Assembly: GCA_030639395.1 (NCBI GenBank)
Contig: DAOWCW010000040.1
Location: 1 to 7,158, forward strand
Source of the DNA: an archaeon
Lineage (GTDB): Archaea > Nanoarchaeota > Nanoarchaeia > Pacearchaeales > GW2011-AR1
Length of the DNA stretch: 7,158 nt
Direction: 5' to 3'
The stretch's first letter is position 1. Each line of letters opens with the position of its first letter. Below are positions 5,274 through 7,158 of the stretch, in pieces. The translations under genes were made by a program, and so were the position numbers. The notes under the pieces were generated by a model. It saw nothing but the letters and a program-made list of their open reading frames with translations, did not search any database and had not been told where the DNA came from.

Positions 5274-5467
5274 TGATCTTCGGCCTCTTTTATTGCTTCT
5301 TGAATTGGGACGGTGTCTTCCTCAGACATTAGGAGTTGTCTTAATTGTTCTTTTACCGCTAGAGCGTATATTCTTTTTAAGATTGTGTCATATGTTTCGT
5401 TTTTTGATCCGAAAGTTGCTATGTCTTCTTTGAGTTCTTTACTTAGTTGTATTGTTGTTGTTTCCAT
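5261..5467 (-). CDS. Ribbon-helix-helix antitoxin
   Basis: This 68-residue protein is probably the cognate antitoxin and autoregulator. The N-terminus has the ribbon-helix-helix pattern: a short strand TTTIQLS (3-9) that would enter the DNA major groove as a dimer, helix one KELKEDIATFG (10-20), then ETYDTILKRIYALAVKEQL (24-42). The acidic tail (48-68, with EED, EAIKEAED) is suited to wrapping and neutralising the basic toxin. It comes first in the operon, the usual order for such pairs, and overlaps the toxin start by 13 bases. Its ATG is 25-32 bases from a TATA box on the same strand, implying a leaderless message. Repeats between the TATA box and the start are a likely operator for this protein. 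Confidence 0.85.
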   Translation of the reverse strand: METTTIQLSKELKEDIATFGSKNETYDTILKRIYALAVKEQLRQLLMSEEDTVPIQEAIKEAEDQWPE

Positions 5468-5469
5468 AT

Positions 5470-5500
5470 TATAGTGGCTATGGTGGCTATAGTTTATAAT
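5470..5500 (-). promoter_or_regulatory. Promoter and probable operator of the toxin-antitoxin operon
   Basis: The minus-strand TATA box TTATAAAC lies at 5492-5499. Between it and the antitoxin ATG are two exact GTGGCTAT copies at 5474-5481 and 5483-5490 (period nine), enclosed by inverted TATAG (5470-5474) and CTATA (5487-5491). Ribbon-helix-helix antitoxins commonly bind such short repeats over their own start site, which would give autorepression. This is inference. Confidence 0.6.
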
Positions 5501-5519
5501 TCTTTTGGTGAGGAGTAAG

Positions 5520-5528
5520 GTTTATATT
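5520..5528 (+). promoter_or_regulatory. TATA box of the membrane-protein gene pair
   Basis: GTTTATATT is placed 22-30 bases before the ATG at 5550, so the transcript would be leaderless or nearly so. It is only about 20 bases from the divergent toxin-antitoxin TATA box, so antitoxin binding or polymerase traffic on one side may affect the other. Confidence 0.6.
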
Positions 5529-5549
5529 TGGTGAAAGTATTTTTTTATC

Positions 5550-6215
5550 ATGAGAAAAATTAAAACTATGGCGGATGTTGAGAGAGTTCGTAAGAGGAAT
5601 AATATTATTTTGGGCGTTGTTATGATTGCGTTGTTGGTTGGGTCGAGTTTGGGTTATTCGTTGATGAGTGCGGATGGCAGCGAGGAGGATGTTGTTAGTG
5701 AGGATGGGTTTGATTTTGTTCGGGATGGTGGGTTGTGGAAGTTGGTCCTCGACGGACATGACTCCGGTGAGCCCGCGATTGGTGGTGATATTTTTGAATT
5801 TCAATATTTGCCTTCGGAAGTTGAGGATGTTGATGTTAATTTGAGTATTGAGTTGGGGATGTATTTTGGGCAGCCTCTTTATTTTATAAATCCGGGAGAA
5901 GGTGCTGGTGAGATTTTGAGGAATATTGGGGGTTATATTTTGAGATATCAGGAGGCATGCCCAGGATTAGAAGTTAGGGGTCAGATGTCAGAGGTCGAGG
6001 ATTTGGGGAATGTTTCGCTAGGGGATAATGTAAGTGTTGGGGAAGTGGCTTGTGGGGTGGATTTGCCGGCTAAGGATTGTGATTCTAATTTAATTATTTT
6101 TGAAATTGGGAATGAGACTCGGATTTATAGTGAAAAGAATTGTGTGTTTATTGTTGGGGATGTTTTGAGGGGTAGTGATGCGTTTTTGTATAGAATATTG
6201 GGGGTTACAAAATGA
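5550..6215 (+). CDS. Conserved DPANN-type membrane-anchored protein of unknown function (first of pair)
   Basis: This 221-residue protein has a basic cytoplasmic N-terminus (1-18), one membrane helix (about 19-39, IILGVVMIALLVGSSLGYSL) and an acidic outside domain with four cysteines (137, 168, 177, 198). Recognisable parts are DGFDFVRDGGLW (52-63), PLYFINPGEGAGEILRNIGG (109-128), DLPAKDC (171-177), NLIIFEIGNETRIYSEKNC (180-198) and the ending DAFLYRILGV (210-219). I recall similar unannotated proteins in Woesearchaeota/Pacearchaeota genomes but know no function. The cysteine pattern suggests disulfides or metal binding outside the cell. Its start follows a TATA box at leaderless distance. 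It is the first gene of a pair with a similarly built downstream protein. Residues about 140-150 (EVRGQMSEVED) look like an insertion of low-complexity repeat DNA. Confidence 0.8.
   Translation: MRKIKTMADVERVRKRNNIILGVVMIALLVGSSLGYSLMSADGSEEDVVSEDGFDFVRDGGLWKLVLDGHDSGEPAIGGDIFEFQYLPSEVEDVDVNLSIELGMYFGQPLYFINPGEGAGEILRNIGGYILRYQEACPGLEVRGQMSEVEDLGNVSLGDNVSVGEVACGVDLPAKDCDSNLIIFEIGNETRIYSEKNCVFIVGDVLRGSDAFLYRILGVTK
5969..6000 (+). repeat. Degenerate repeat-like insert inside the first membrane gene
   Basis: Variants of GGTCAG, GTCAGA and GGTCGAGG follow one another here, resembling the AGTCGG/GATGTCGG units of the 140-188 tract. The segment lies between the first and second cysteine codons, keeps the frame, and encodes a hydrophilic stretch. 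It may be an in-frame expansion of the same repeat family; the resemblance is imperfect. Confidence 0.35.
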
Positions 6216-6292
6216 GATTTTTAATTTTGTTTTGTGATGCAGGTTTTTTAGATTCACGACTGGTTCAACTGGGAGATTTTGAGAAATGGTAA
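6212..6292 (+). CDS. Tiny ORF overlapping both membrane-protein genes
   Basis: An ATG at 6212 overlaps the TGA of the preceding gene as ATGA, and the 26-codon frame ends with TAA at 6290-6292, seven bases into the following gene (ATG at 6286). The peptide starts hydrophobic (MRFLILFCDAGFL) and ends charged (GDFEKW). Such end-to-start overlaps allow ribosomes to pass from gene to gene. It may serve coupling rather than make a functional peptide, and chance is possible. Confidence 0.35.
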   Translation: MRFLILFCDAGFLDSRLVQLGDFEKW

Positions 6293-6963
6293 AAAAGGAG
6301 AAAATTAAGGAAGAGGATATTGAGAAGGTTATTGGTAAGAAGGTTAAGGAAAGTGAAAATTCTACTTTGGCTTGGTTTATTGTTGTTGTGGGAATTGTTT
6401 TTGCTTCGGTTTTGATTCCGTATTTTTGGGTTGAGTCAAATAAGGTTTTTGAATTTGGTGGGGTTGATTGGGTTATTGAAGAATATGAATATTTGGAGAT
6501 CTTTCATGGGCGGTTTTTGAGTTTGACTGATCCTGATTTGTATTATAATATTTTTTTGAGGACGGATCCTAGAGCTAATGATGCTTCGGTTTCTGGTAAG
6601 TTGGATGATTTCAAGTATGGCGGGATTATTTCGCTTAGTCCTGAAGTTGATACTTGTCGTGGGGATTTGTCTAGGGTAATGTTGGACTTGGGGGCTTTTT
6701 TGAAGCAGGGTGTTGGTGTTGGATCGATTGAGAGTGGGTCGAATGACGAGGGTGTTGCTAATGAAACTAATAGGCGATTTGCGACTTGTGAGAGTGTAGC
6801 GGATAGGACTGTTGTTGTTATTGATTTAGGAGAGAGGGGAATTGTTCAAGATAAGGTTAATCCTAGTTGCTATACAATTTATGCGGAAGACTGCGAGGAT
6901 TCTGCGGTTGTTGAGAAGTTTATAGTTCAAAGTGTTATTGATTTTCGTGCTTTGTATGGGTAG
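6286..6963 (+). CDS. Conserved DPANN-type membrane-anchored protein of unknown function (second of pair)
   Basis: This 225-residue protein has the same plan as its upstream neighbour: a charged cytoplasmic N-terminus (1-26), one membrane helix (about 28-48) and an outside domain with four cysteines (124, 168, 195, 203). Visible motifs are FEFGGVDWVIEEYEY (56-69), NIFLRTDPR (88-96), VVVIDLGERGIVQDK (176-190) and CYTIYAEDCED (195-205), ending VEKFIVQSVIDF (209-220). The NLIIFEIGNET...NC segment of the first protein appears to correspond to VVVIDLGERG...SC here, which suggests distant paralogy. I recall such proteins as unannotated neighbours in DPANN genomes. The function is unknown; an extracytoplasmic structural, adhesive or redox role is only a guess. 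GGGAG at 6271-6275 may act as a weak ribosome binding site, and the overlap with the preceding tiny ORF allows coupling. The C-terminus looks complete. Confidence 0.8.
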   Translation: MVKKEKIKEEDIEKVIGKKVKESENSTLAWFIVVVGIVFASVLIPYFWVESNKVFEFGGVDWVIEEYEYLEIFHGRFLSLTDPDLYYNIFLRTDPRANDASVSGKLDDFKYGGIISLSPEVDTCRGDLSRVMLDLGAFLKQGVGVGSIESGSNDEGVANETNRRFATCESVADRTVVVIDLGERGIVQDKVNPSCYTIYAEDCEDSAVVEKFIVQSVIDFRALYG

Positions 6964-7030
6964 TGGGGGGTCGGTAGTGGGTGGTGGGTAGTGGGTGGTG
7001 GGGGGTCGGTGGTTGGTAGTGGGTGGTCGG
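6964..7030 (+). repeat. G-rich TAGTGGGTGGT repeat tract with G-quadruplex potential
   Basis: Three exact TAGTGGGTGGT units lie at 6975-6985, 6989-6999 and 7017-7027. They sit directly after the stop codon of the second membrane gene. G runs at 6979-6981, 6986-6988, 6993-6995 and 7000-7005 are separated by three loops of exactly four bases. This fits the usual criterion for an intramolecular G-quadruplex on the plus strand, and in the mRNA if transcription continues past the gene. A role in termination or recombination is inference only. Confidence 0.8.
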
Positions 7031-7158
7031 TTTTATTCCATAAAAAATCATGGCATTTTTCTTTCAGAAAAACGCGCATTATTTCTTATGGACACTTGGT
7101 TTTATTTGTACCCTCGCTTATTTTGTTGGTTTGGCTGGGGCATGCCATTGTTGGTTGG
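7018..7158. repeat. Right copy of 141-base direct terminal repeat
   Basis: This is an exact copy of bases 1-141 and ends the window. Because the match stops precisely at both contig ends, it behaves like an assembly overlap (141 is also a k-mer length used by some assemblers) rather than a biological repeat with ragged edges. If it is trimmed, base 7017 joins base 1, and the G-rich tract after the last gene runs directly into the left end. Confidence 0.95.

Noticed and set aside
5224..5433. Plus-strand open frame of 69 codons
   Set aside because: It is antisense to the toxin-antitoxin pair, whose families and overlap are clear; its leucine-rich product is a by-product of the opposite strand.
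5487..5804. Minus-strand open frame of 105 codons
   Set aside because: It is antisense to the first membrane protein and runs through the shared promoter region; its asparagine-rich product looks like a shadow.
6964..7030. CRISPR array or plasmid iterons
   Set aside because: The repeats are short, unevenly spaced, degenerate and lack unique spacers, and no cas or replication initiator gene is present.

Overview
The window looks like DNA from a DPANN-type archaeon, most likely of the Woesearchaeota/Pacearchaeota (Nanoarchaeota) kind. Three observations support this. The largest gene encodes a cysteine-free, acidic archaeal S-layer protein with recognisable N- and C-terminal S-layer motifs. 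Several genes have an archaeal TATA box about 22-33 bases before the start codon, which implies leaderless or nearly leaderless mRNAs. A pair of single-pass membrane proteins resembles conserved hypothetical proteins I associate with these lineages. The assignment rests on sequence recognition only; no search was run.

The first and last 141 bases (1-141 and 7018-7158) are identical and in the same orientation. An exact overlap of this kind is what an assembler leaves when a contig closes on itself, so the simplest reading is a circular molecule or graph loop of 7,017 unique bases. The main alternative is a chromosomal segment bounded by two copies of a repeat. No replication initiator, integrase, transposase or partition gene is visible, and the S-layer gene would normally be chromosomal, so 'plasmid' is not established.

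Layout, left to right. (1) 1-204: the terminal repeat followed by G-rich degenerate repeats; no supported gene. (2) 205-1465, minus strand: a BRO-N/DinD-like protein followed by a small winged-helix regulator of HVO_A0114 type. (3) 1466-2070: a non-coding control region with the BRO promoter, inverted repeats, two similar TATA promoters for the S-layer gene and a roughly 180-base leader able to form several hairpins. (4) 2071-4353, plus strand: the S-layer protein, with a strong Shine-Dalgarno and a hairpin/T-tract terminator. (5) 4425-4931: a non-coding stretch unusually rich in inverted repeats, holding also a small, apparently frameshifted Rieske/zinc-like reading frame. (6) 4932-5467, minus strand: an RHH antitoxin and RelE-like toxin in a 13-base overlapping operon. 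(7) 5550-6963, plus strand: two membrane-anchored, four-cysteine proteins of unknown function, linked by a tiny ORF that overlaps both.

Functionally, the window combines a cell-surface gene (S-layer), two probably surface-exposed membrane proteins, and three classes of small regulatory or mobile-element cargo (BRO-N, HVO_A0114-like HTH, RelE/RHH). Nothing shows directly that the surface genes and the cargo work together. The antitoxin and the first membrane gene share an 82-base divergent promoter region, so co-regulation there is possible.
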